Shown here: positions 57,053 to 64,000 of the stretch, piece by piece | Numbering within the stretch: the stretch's first letter is position 1 | Layout of the letters: every line of letters begins with the position of its first letter | From: Synechocystis sp. PCC 7338 | Lineage (GTDB): Bacteria > Cyanobacteriota > Cyanobacteriia > Cyanobacteriales > Microcystaceae | NCBI RefSeq assembly: GCF_018282115.1 | Contig: NZ_CP054306.1 | Coordinates: 1,535,488-1,599,487 of the forward strand | Length of the DNA stretch: 64,000 nt | Direction: 5' to 3' | Program-made: the position numbers and the translations under genes | The notes under the pieces: generated by a model | Told to the model about the DNA's origin: nothing | Seen by the model: only the letters and a program-made list of their open reading frames with translations | Databases searched by the model: none

Positions 57053-58249
57053 CTAAATCGACAAATTACCGATGGGGTCTTGGGCCATAAACATGCGATC
57101 AGTGGGTAGAGATGCCACGGGTTCCGTGAGGGAAAAGGTGCCGGCCTCTAGCCAAGCCTTGAGGGTTTCCGCCACTTCCCTGGAACGCGCAATACTGGCC
57201 AAAGGGGCCACTCGTACCGTTTTGCCTTCAATGATAATTTTGCCGCTTTTAAGCTGGCCGTAGGTGACCAAACCGAAGGTAGGTCTGACCCGACGGGGAA
57301 TGGAAAAATCCACTACCGGAGCCACAATGTCTTCATCTTTGACGGCACATTGCTCAATTACCTGTTCATTCAACACTGGAATGGGTACCCCCACTCCCAA
57401 CATTAAAGAGGGGCCATAGTTTTTTAGGTAACAACCCCTCACCCAATAGGCATCCATTTGTTTGGCATCGCCAATGAGGGCGAGGGTGGCCGCTGGGCCG
57501 ATGGGAGTGTGGTTGGGCAGACGTTTTTGCAAAGGAAAATGCTGGGTGCCTTCCCAGGCAATGTAACCCACGCCTCCCCCCAGGAAGATTTTGGTGCCAA
57601 TGCCGATCGCCTGGAGGAGGGGGTCGTTAAACAGGGGGCCAATGGCGCCGGGGTTGGAGTACACCGCATTGCCCAGGCGGGGTTGCAGAGGGCCTAGGTA
57701 GGTATAAAGTAGGCGATCGCCACCATTCACGCCCACAATGAAATTTTGGTAAAGATTGCGGGGGTTGTAGAGGTAAAACTGATTGATGCGGTCGGTGCTA
57801 ATCACCGTCTCCAGGGTAGTGCGGGGATAACAATCGGTGCCCTGGCCCACAGCCCGCAGAGGCAGACTTTTACCAGCAATTAAGTCTTCAATAATATGAC
57901 CACCGCCCCTTTCGGCCAGGCTGTCCCCTTCGTTGAGGTTATCGCCAGTGTTGGTAATGTCCGCCGCCGCCGTAGCGCCTAAATATAAGTCCACCGCTCC
58001 AAAGCCTGCATAGGCCGGAATGCCATCTAGCCAGCATTGACGAATTTTAATGGGGGGATCCGTTTGTCCGAGGTTAATCACCGCCCCGGAGGATTCCATT
58101 GGCTCAAAAGTTCCAGTGCAGACCACATCCACCTGTGCTGCTACCTTTGCAATTCCCAGTTCCCCTACTTGAGCTTTGACCTGCTCCGCTGTCCAAACTG
58201 TTGCTTGTCCCCGGCTGAGTTTATCGTTAATTTCGGCGATCGTCCGCAT
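57053..58249 (-). CDS. Homocysteine-biosynthesis protein (DUF39, sulfur incorporation)
   Basis: 398 aa with an ATG start. HcyBio family: members with partner proteins convert aspartate semialdehyde to homocysteine in methanogens. Conserved elements: VVCTGTFEPMESSGAVINLG (Cys44), QCWLDGIPAYAGFGAVDLYLGAT, GGGHIIEDLIAGKS, GTDCYPRTTLETVIS (Cys141 or nearby), LGGGVGYIAWEGTQH and the proline-rich end. The two cysteines fit the expected sulfur-carrying sites. No ferredoxin-like partner gene is next to it; a small DUF2949 gene lies 13 bp upstream. Confidence 0.88.
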   Translation of the reverse strand: MRTIAEINDKLSRGQATVWTAEQVKAQVGELGIAKVAAQVDVVCTGTFEPMESSGAVINLGQTDPPIKIRQCWLDGIPAYAGFGAVDLYLGATAAADITNTGDNLNEGDSLAERGGGHIIEDLIAGKSLPLRAVGQGTDCYPRTTLETVISTDRINQFYLYNPRNLYQNFIVGVNGGDRLLYTYLGPLQPRLGNAVYSNPGAIGPLFNDPLLQAIGIGTKIFLGGGVGYIAWEGTQHFPLQKRLPNHTPIGPAATLALIGDAKQMDAYWVRGCYLKNYGPSLMLGVGVPIPVLNEQVIEQCAVKDEDIVAPVVDFSIPRRVRPTFGLVTYGQLKSGKIIIEGKTVRVAPLASIARSREVAETLKAWLEAGTFSLTEPVASLPTDRMFMAQDPIGNLSI

Positions 58250-58262
58250 GGCGATGGCCCTA

Positions 58263-58466
58263 CTAAAACTTTTCTAGCCAGTCAAAAATCCGGTCTAATT
58301 CTTCTAAACTAATTAACCCATACTGCCAGAGAATAATGGGTAGGTTATTACTGTTGTCGATGGCGTTACAGGCGGTACGTTCGGCGACTGCCAGGGATTC
58401 TGCCGGTAGAGAAAGGTCTTGGCGGAGAAAATTTAAAAGACTTTGATAATAGTTGGGTTGACTCAT
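58263..58466 (-). CDS. DUF2949 family small protein
   Basis: 67 aa, with ATG at 58466. Helical; NYYQSLLNFLRQDLSLPAESLAVAERT, LPIILWQYGLISLEELDRIFDWLEKF is the DUF2949 pattern. Unknown function; limited to cyanobacteria. It lies 13 bp upstream of the DUF39 gene on the same strand, so they are probably one operon. Confidence 0.85.
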   Translation of the reverse strand: MSQPNYYQSLLNFLRQDLSLPAESLAVAERTACNAIDNSNNLPIILWQYGLISLEELDRIFDWLEKF

Positions 58467-58907
58467 GGGGGACGGAAAAAAATTTTATAAAATTTGGACT
58501 CTATTTCGGGTTAGCTAGCTGAATGCAGCCAAAACTTTTGCTACGGCCATTGCAACAATCCTCCCGTCTCCGTCGTCGCTGAATGACAATGGATAGAAGG
58601 ACTCACTTTTTATTCCACACACCCAAATATTGAAGGTTTTGGCCAGGGGACAACCATGGGACATAGCCCAAACAACCAAAACTTTGCAGCCATTCTAGAA
58701 CTAAAGTCCTGTAGACAAATTTAGACAGGCCACGAGCTAGATACTAGCCTAGGACAGTCTTCTCTGCTTGCAATCTATCTTGCGACATATTCGGGCTTTG
58801 GAACCGAAGCAATAGTTAAATAAAGCTTAAGGTTCGGCAATGACGTGGGCGAAACAAGGAATCGTTTCCCTCGGGCTACTATTCTTACCACACTCCCACC
58901 CCAAAAG
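58467..58907. other. Intergenic region upstream of DUF2949
   Basis: 441 bp between two minus-strand genes. No HIP1 site and no open frame of note. A small hairpin near 58848-58869 (GAAAC..GTTTC) is visible without a T run. It may contain a promoter or an unmapped small RNA, but nothing can be supported. Confidence 0.5.
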
Positions 58908-59939
58908 CTAGCCAACAAAAATTTTCTGCAATAAAGCTTGATGTTGGAGGGCAGATTTTTGCAAAGGATTTCCCCCTGTCCAGGGTTGCCGCCGTTGAAA
59001 ACATTCTTGCCAAACTCGGCTTAGTTCCTGGCTATCCATGGGCAAATTGACTAACTCCCAACCTGGTAGCCTCACCTCTGCCATGAGACGACTAACCTTG
59101 GGATCGTAACTAAGGGCAAAACAGGCACTGCCTTCCGCCGCCGCCATGATTAAACTGTGGAGTCGCATGCCAATGGTGAATTCTGCCCCCCGGAATAAAC
59201 CTTTACATTGCCGGGGATCTGGGCGGTAAAGAATTTCATGACTGCCCGGTAGTTCCACGGCGATCGCCTCGGCAATGGCTAAATCCTGGGATTTTTGCAG
59301 GGGAATGAGCCGCAAATGGGTTTGGGTCTGTTGTTGAAAATCCTTGAGGGCTTGGGTAATTACCGCCAAACGTTCCAGGGTCAATAGATGATGGGCCCGC
59401 AAATTCACCGCCACCATGGGCAAGGGGCTGGGGGGAGGCACCATGGGGTCGGCGGCCAGGGACCAGACAGGATCGGCGGCCAAATAGGCCTGCAATCCCC
59501 ATTGCCCCACCAATTGGAGGGAGTCTTCATCCCGCACGCTGATGCCGCTACACCCCCTGAGCACCCGTTGGGTAAACCAGCGCAGCGGTAGCCGTGTCAG
59601 GGGGCCAATGCCCTGGGCCCAGGCAATGGTTTTTAACCCCCGCATCTGGGCGATCGCCATCAAACCACCGTAATAGAGGGGACTAACCACACTGGTCACA
59701 TCCTGCATTAAACTGCCTCCCCCCCAGATAAAACCGTCACATTGCCCCAAAAGTTGCCAAATTTTACTCCAATTTCGGTTGTAGTGGGTTTCAACACCGT
59801 ATCTCTCCTCAGTGGTCTGGGGATTGGCAGATAGCACCACTGGCTCTACCGTAGCAGGAAGCATTTGCAGTAAACAGACCAAAAGGGCCTCATCCCCGGC
59901 ATTATCTTGACCGTAGTAACCGCACAGAATGACACGCAT
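58908..59939 (-). CDS. csaB: Polysaccharide pyruvyl transferase (CsaB-like)
   Basis: 343 aa with an ATG start. CsaB adds ketal pyruvate to cell-wall polymers, the anchor for S-layer proteins with SLH domains. The family pattern: LCGYYGQDNAGDEALL, FIWGGGSLMQDVTS, GCSGISVRDEDSL, YLAADPVWSLA and GAEFTIGMRLHSLIMAAAEG (the nucleotide-binding H-S-L-I loop). All are intact. No SLH protein gene is in view. Divergent from the SLC13 transporter gene, sharing 75 bp. Confidence 0.93.
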   Translation of the reverse strand: MRVILCGYYGQDNAGDEALLVCLLQMLPATVEPVVLSANPQTTEERYGVETHYNRNWSKIWQLLGQCDGFIWGGGSLMQDVTSVVSPLYYGGLMAIAQMRGLKTIAWAQGIGPLTRLPLRWFTQRVLRGCSGISVRDEDSLQLVGQWGLQAYLAADPVWSLAADPMVPPPSPLPMVAVNLRAHHLLTLERLAVITQALKDFQQQTQTHLRLIPLQKSQDLAIAEAIAVELPGSHEILYRPDPRQCKGLFRGAEFTIGMRLHSLIMAAAEGSACFALSYDPKVSRLMAEVRLPGWELVNLPMDSQELSRVWQECFQRRQPWTGGNPLQKSALQHQALLQKIFVG

Positions 59940-60014
59940 TGTTATCGGACTATTTCCTCTTGTGGACTCGCTAGCAATGGGGAAGAATTTGTTTAATTAT
60001 CTTTTGGAATAACT

Positions 60015-61841
60015 ATGGCCTTTTTGCAAACCTGGCTGGCAGACTATCAAATTCCCCTCACTCTGGCAGTTATTGTTTTTGCGTTGGTGATGTTTGTGCT
60101 GGAGTGGTTACCCATCGACACCACCGCCATTCTGGTGGCCGTGATTTTAATGGTGTTGGGTTTAGTCACCCCCACGGAGGGTTTAGCGGGGTTTAGCAGT
60201 TCCGCCACCGTCACCATCATGGCCATGTTCATTTTAAGTTACGGCATCACCCGCACCGGCATCATTCAGGTTATTCGGGATAGTTTAATCAAATTTGGGG
60301 GCAATAGTTTACGGCGGCAACTGCTACTGATGGGGCTGATTGTGGGGCCTAGTTCTGCCTTTCTCAACAATACGGCGATCGTCGCCATTTTTTTGCCCAT
60401 TGTGGAAGAGTGGGCCCGACAAAGACAGATTTCTGTTTCCAAGCTATTAATTCCCCTGTCCTATGCCACCATTTTGGGCGGGATGATCACCCTCCTGGGC
60501 ACCTCCACTAGCATTTTGGCCAGTGGCTTGGCGGAAAAACTCACCGGGCAAGAATTTAGTATTTTCCAGTTCACGCCCCTGGGTTTACTTACTTTTAGCG
60601 TTGGCATCACCTATGTTGTCCTGGCGGCCCCGGTTCTGTTACCGGCGAGGCGGAGTGTATCCGATGGCAATGTAGCCGCAGAGTATCAAATTAAGGATTA
60701 CGTCAGCGAAATTATTATTCCCCCCCGTTCTAGCCTGATTGGCCAAACCCTGCGACAGAGTGAAATTCAGCGCAAATTTGACATTGACGTGCTGGAAATT
60801 ATCCACAACGACACCCATTTTCCTCAACCCTTGGCCGATCGGATATTGACCATGGGGGATATTTTGTTGGTGCGGGCCGGACGGGAAGATTTACTCAGAA
60901 TTAAAGATGAACGGGGCGTAGAAATTCTAGCTGATGTGCAATTTGTTGATGCGGAAGGGATTAGTGGAGGTCCGTTGGAATCGTCCGAAGAAAAGGTGGC
61001 GGAGGTACTGATTCTTTCCAATTCCCGTTTAATTGGTTCTACCCTGAAGGATTTGCGTTTTCGTCAACGCTATAACGCCACGGTCATTGCCATTCGTCGG
61101 GGGGAAGAATTAATCCGCCAGCGTTTAGGAAAAGTGCGCCTAAAGTTTGGTGATTTATTACTGCTCCAGGGCCCTAGGGAAAGTTTCCTTGGTTTGCAGA
61201 CCACCAGGGAACTATTAGTGTTGGAGGAAAAACCCCTCGATAATCTCCGTCTCGATAAGGCCAAAACGGCGATCGCCATTGTCGCTTTGGTAATTATCAC
61301 AGCGGGGTTAGATATTTTGCCCATTAGCGTCACCAGTTGGGCTGGAGTAATGGCCATGGTGATTAGCGGTTGCCTGAAGCCGGGGGAAATTTACGGGGCC
61401 ATTCGTTGGGATGTGATCTTTCTCTTAGCAGGGTTAATTCCCTTGGGCACCGCCATGGAAAATTCCGGCACCACCGCCTGGTTCGCTAGTTTTTTGGCCG
61501 ACACAGGGGGCCACCTTTCCGGCTACGCTCTGCTACTTTTGTTTTACCTCGCCACGGCCCTGCTAACGGAAATTTTGTCCAATAATGCCACCGTAGTGTT
61601 AATGTTACCCATTGCTTTTCAGGTGGCCCAAAGTTTGGGTTTAAATCCGTTGGCATTTATGTTTGTGGTCACCTTTGCCGCTTCCAATAGTTTTATGTCC
61701 CCCATAGGCTACCAAACCAACACCATGGTTTATGGCCCCGGGGGCTATCGTTTTACAGATTTTGCCCGCATTGGTGCCCCCTTGACCGTTATTCTGACCA
61801 TAGCTACGCCCCTATTGGTCATGCTCATCTATGGCGTGTGA
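60015..61841 (+). CDS. SLC13/DASS-family anion transporter with two RCK-C domains
   Basis: 608 aa with an ATG start. Two halves of about five membrane spans are separated by a cytoplasmic insert at about 210-395 with two TrkA-C/RCK-C repeats: IIIPPRSSLIGQTLRQSEIQRKFDIDVLEI and LSNSRLIGSTLKDLRFRQRYNATVIAI. The first half has the FLNNTAIVAIFLPIVEEWA loop (Asn-Thr motif) and the second has EILSNNATVVLMLPIA, the paired SNT-like sites of divalent-anion/sodium symporters. Sulfate, phosphate or dicarboxylate are possible; the family in PCC 6803 (sll0640, from memory) is linked to sulfate. The RCK domains suggest nucleotide or second-messenger control. Confidence 0.93.
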   Translation: MAFLQTWLADYQIPLTLAVIVFALVMFVLEWLPIDTTAILVAVILMVLGLVTPTEGLAGFSSSATVTIMAMFILSYGITRTGIIQVIRDSLIKFGGNSLRRQLLLMGLIVGPSSAFLNNTAIVAIFLPIVEEWARQRQISVSKLLIPLSYATILGGMITLLGTSTSILASGLAEKLTGQEFSIFQFTPLGLLTFSVGITYVVLAAPVLLPARRSVSDGNVAAEYQIKDYVSEIIIPPRSSLIGQTLRQSEIQRKFDIDVLEIIHNDTHFPQPLADRILTMGDILLVRAGREDLLRIKDERGVEILADVQFVDAEGISGGPLESSEEKVAEVLILSNSRLIGSTLKDLRFRQRYNATVIAIRRGEELIRQRLGKVRLKFGDLLLLQGPRESFLGLQTTRELLVLEEKPLDNLRLDKAKTAIAIVALVIITAGLDILPISVTSWAGVMAMVISGCLKPGEIYGAIRWDVIFLLAGLIPLGTAMENSGTTAWFASFLADTGGHLSGYALLLLFYLATALLTEILSNNATVVLMLPIAFQVAQSLGLNPLAFMFVVTFAASNSFMSPIGYQTNTMVYGPGGYRFTDFARIGAPLTVILTIATPLLVMLIYGV

Positions 61842-62040
61842 GCTTGATTTTTAGCCGGAGTTAGGGAAATTGAGCAATTTTTAACCTGGATTGAAAAGCT
61901 ACCTTTCTCCCTGAATCCAGTCCATGGATTCCCTCTTGCTTGGATAACAAAAGTGGATCAAGACTTTGCCAAAGTTTGTAGAGTATTTCTCAAGCTTTCC
62001 AGTCAATATTTTTGCTACTTAACTATTTGTCTTTTTCTCC

Positions 62041-63570
62041 ATGGCCAAACTAAATCTTGCCCGCCGTCTCGATCGCCTGCCACACTTTGAATGGTGGCTC
62101 TGGTTGGGCATTTTTTGCCTGGGGTTGATAGGAACTTTAAACCATGCTCCTTGGCGAGATGAAGTTAATGGCTGGTTAATTGGTCGAGATAGTGTTGCTT
62201 TTGCTGATTTTTGGCGTAATGTGCGCTACGAAGGGCATCCTCTGCTTTGGTATGGGTTGCTTTGGTTACTAAACCAATTGACCCCTAACTTGCTGGCCAT
62301 GCAATTATTTCATCTGGCCTTGGCCATGGCGGCGATCGCCATTTTTTTGCGTTATAGTCCCTTTCCCCGCTGGCAAAAGTTAATCTTCTGTCTCGGTTAT
62401 TTGCCTTTTTATGAATATCTCCTCATTAGTCGTAACTATGCGTTGGGCATACTAGGATTGTTCGCCTTTTGTGCCCTGTTTCCCCGCCGCCAACAGACCT
62501 ATCTCCCCTTGGCTTTTTGTTTAGCCTTCATGGCCAACAGCAACGCCTATGCCTTAATGATCAGTGTCTGCCTGGCGATCACCTTGGGGATGGAATGGAT
62601 TTGCCAAAAACCGTTGGGGGTTACGCTCCAGGCTCCTTGGTGGGACAGGGCAGTAAGTGTTTTGTTCTTCACTGCGGCCGTGGCCCTGTCGGTGATGGTA
62701 ATGGTACAACCGGGGGACAGCACCCTCCATGGAGGAGCGGATCAATGGATTTTGCACTGGGATTGGTATCGTTTGGGGCAGGCTTTGAGCCGAGTTTGGA
62801 ATGGTTACATCACAATTTTAGTCCCTTCCGATCGTCGACCTTTGGACTTGGGGCTTTTCAGTTTTTTTTCCCTGATTTTTTTGGTGATTTGGTCATTATA
62901 TTTTAGTGATTATCCGCTGATTTTACTTTTTTATTTGTTAGGTAGTGGGGGGATTTTACTATTCACCTACGGTAGATTTTTAGGTGCCCCCAGACATTTT
63001 GGTAGCCTTTATTTGGTTTTAATTGCTAGCTATTGGTTAAAATTTTACCTATCTCCTACCCCCTTGCTGCGGGAAAAATTTTGGTTGAAACTGAAGCAAT
63101 GGAGTCAAAGACTAGTCCCTTATTTATTTAGCTTAATTTTAGTTTGTCAATTAATTGGTGGTTTAGTGGGGTACACCAGAGATTTACTTTTACCCTATTC
63201 GGCTAGTCGAGCAGTGGCAAACTATTTGGTAGATCAAAATCTAGCAGACGCAACCCTAGTGGGGAGTAACGATTTTATGGTCAGCCCCATTGCGGCCCAT
63301 CTCAATAGAAAGATTTATTATCCAGAAAGTCAGGCTTTAGGCAGTTTTGTGATTTTTACAGCCCAAAGACAGGAAGTGGATCAAAAGCAAATCTTGCAAC
63401 AAATTGATCAACAATTGGGGCTGAAGCTCGCTCCACCGGTAATTCTGATTTTAAACTCACCCTTAGAAGTAACCCAACCCGGCTTAATCATCATTGCCTT
63501 AGACGAATTTCGCCATAGTTTTATCCGAGAGGAGCAGTATTATCTTTACCAAATTGATCGGCAAAACTAA
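62041..63570 (+). CDS. GT-C type membrane protein (ArnT/PMT-like glycosyltransferase candidate)
   Basis: 509 aa, with ten or more hydrophobic spans. The first extracytoplasmic loop reads HAPWRDEVNGWLIGRDSV with YEGHPLLWYGLLWLL: the Asp-Glu pair after a short N-terminal span and the conserved H-P-P/L-like element are GT-C features of lipid-linked sugar transferases. A second loop near the end has LVGSNDFMVSPIAAHLN. Substrates are unknown. The 3' end overlaps the convergent GGDEF gene by 50 bp. Confidence 0.75.
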   Translation: MAKLNLARRLDRLPHFEWWLWLGIFCLGLIGTLNHAPWRDEVNGWLIGRDSVAFADFWRNVRYEGHPLLWYGLLWLLNQLTPNLLAMQLFHLALAMAAIAIFLRYSPFPRWQKLIFCLGYLPFYEYLLISRNYALGILGLFAFCALFPRRQQTYLPLAFCLAFMANSNAYALMISVCLAITLGMEWICQKPLGVTLQAPWWDRAVSVLFFTAAVALSVMVMVQPGDSTLHGGADQWILHWDWYRLGQALSRVWNGYITILVPSDRRPLDLGLFSFFSLIFLVIWSLYFSDYPLILLFYLLGSGGILLFTYGRFLGAPRHFGSLYLVLIASYWLKFYLSPTPLLREKFWLKLKQWSQRLVPYLFSLILVCQLIGGLVGYTRDLLLPYSASRAVANYLVDQNLADATLVGSNDFMVSPIAAHLNRKIYYPESQALGSFVIFTAQRQEVDQKQILQQIDQQLGLKLAPPVILILNSPLEVTQPGLIIIALDEFRHSFIREEQYYLYQIDRQN

Positions 63571-64000
63571 AGTGACGGTTACGGCCGGCCTTTTTCGCTT
63601 TAAATAGGGCCCGATCTGCCCGGTCAATTAATTCTTTGGGAACCATATTTGGGGATGGCACCATGGTGGCGCTGCCAATGCTCAGGGTGAGATGGGGTTG
63701 AATGATGGAACCACGGTGGGGGATTCGAGCCTGCTTAAAGATTGCTTGTAGATGGGCCACCAAGACCTGGCAACCCTGATGATTGGTTTGGGGTAACACC
63801 AGGGCAAATTCTTCCCCACCATAACGGGCCGCTAAATCGGTACCCCGCCTGATCACTTTTTCGATCAACTTAGCCACTTGTTTGAGGCATTCGTCCCCCT
63901 GGAGATGGCCATAGGTGTCGTTGTATTGTTTAAAAAAGTCGATGTCACACAAAACTAGGCTGAGATATTGATGGCTTTTAGCTAATTTTTGCCATTGTTG
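63521..64000 (-). CDS. GGDEF-domain diguanylate cyclase, 5' part beyond the window
   Basis: The frame stays open to the right edge, so the start and any N-terminal sensor lie outside. The visible 159 codons hold most of a GGDEF domain: LVLCDIDFFKQYNDTYGHLQGD, RYGGEEFALVLP (intact GGEEF active site), LTLSIGSAT and DRADRALFKAKKAGRN. It makes c-di-GMP from GTP and would oppose the EAL protein at 44778. An RxxD inhibitory site five residues before GGEEF is present as RGTDLAARYGGEEF. It overlaps the convergent GT-C gene by 50 bp. Confidence 0.92.
   Translation of the reverse strand, partial: QQWQKLAKSHQYLSLVLCDIDFFKQYNDTYGHLQGDECLKQVAKLIEKVIRRGTDLAARYGGEEFALVLPQTNHQGCQVLVAHLQAIFKQARIPHRGSIIQPHLTLSIGSATMVPSPNMVPKELIDRADRALFKAKKAGRNRHFSFADQFGKDNTAPLG

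Noticed and set aside
58848-58869. Hairpin GAAAC/GTTTC as a terminator or small RNA
   Set aside because: Short stem, no T run and no neighbouring promoter evidence.

Overview
The window reads as chromosome of a Synechocystis-type unicellular cyanobacterium. The sequence is studded with the palindrome GCGATCGC (HIP1) and carries photosynthesis and cyanobacterial core genes: psaM, btpA, pxcA (CemA family), ccsA, ycf20- and ycf45-like genes, gifB with an NtcA site and a glutamine riboswitch, and hspA with an RNA-thermometer-like hairpin. From memory, the gene order around lpxC-ycf20-ccsA-hspA-gifB on one strand and PatA-like/pxcA/parA-like/lipA/ftsH on the other matches Synechocystis sp. PCC 6803 loci sll1508-sll1515 and slr1594-slr1604. 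No database search was run.

Layout. 1-3470 is an AT-rich accessory stretch: a formylglycine-generating-enzyme (FGE) domain protein cut by the window edge, a convergent membrane-anchored P-loop GTPase, a decayed second P-loop fragment and a secreted hypothetical. 3471-6762 holds an orphan C5-cytosine methyltransferase, guaA and tRNA-Ser(CGA). 6998-13213 holds a class A penicillin-binding protein, sppA and recG. 13351-14791 is a second AT-rich island: a RusA-like nuclease gene overlapping a gene for a nuclease-HEPN-like protein, then a decayed reading frame. 14792-22298 carries an ABC1 kinase, an aminotransferase, a Uma2 protein, a secreted protein, a usher-like outer-membrane protein and tRNA-Gly(CCC). 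22413-28910 has ftsH and its terminator, a membrane protein, a DUF1400 protein, a BrnT/BrnA toxin-antitoxin pair, lpxC and psaM (31 codons). 29072-41236 is core metabolism and stress: YlqD, Z-ISO/NnrU, Ycf20, a fatty-acid hydroxylase-like protein, a left-handed beta-helix protein, lipA, an HxlR regulator, ccsA, hspA, a channel-like repeat membrane protein, an orphan ParA, gifB and pxcA.

41418-50085 contains a helicase-like protein with decayed motifs, a PatA-type regulator with an altered receiver, a stand-alone EAL protein preceded by a striking 11-bp-period TTAAG array, an RluA-type protein lacking the usual catalytic Asp, an FAD oxidoreductase, two conserved hypotheticals and tRNA-Arg(CCT). 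50267-64000 has btpA, thiE, a ycf45-like ATPase, a secreted CHAT protease, a DHH phosphoesterase, a DUF39 sulfur-transfer enzyme, a DUF2949 protein, csaB-like, an SLC13 transporter with RCK domains, a GT-C-like membrane protein and a GGDEF gene cut by the right edge.

The best leads for something undescribed are the 11-bp-period array upstream of the EAL gene, the RusA-like plus nuclease/HEPN gene pair, and the FGE/GTPase neighbourhood at the left edge. The gifB leader and hspA leader are fine examples of described RNA regulation. Several core-looking proteins carry altered active sites (RluA-type, PatA receiver, helicase-like).
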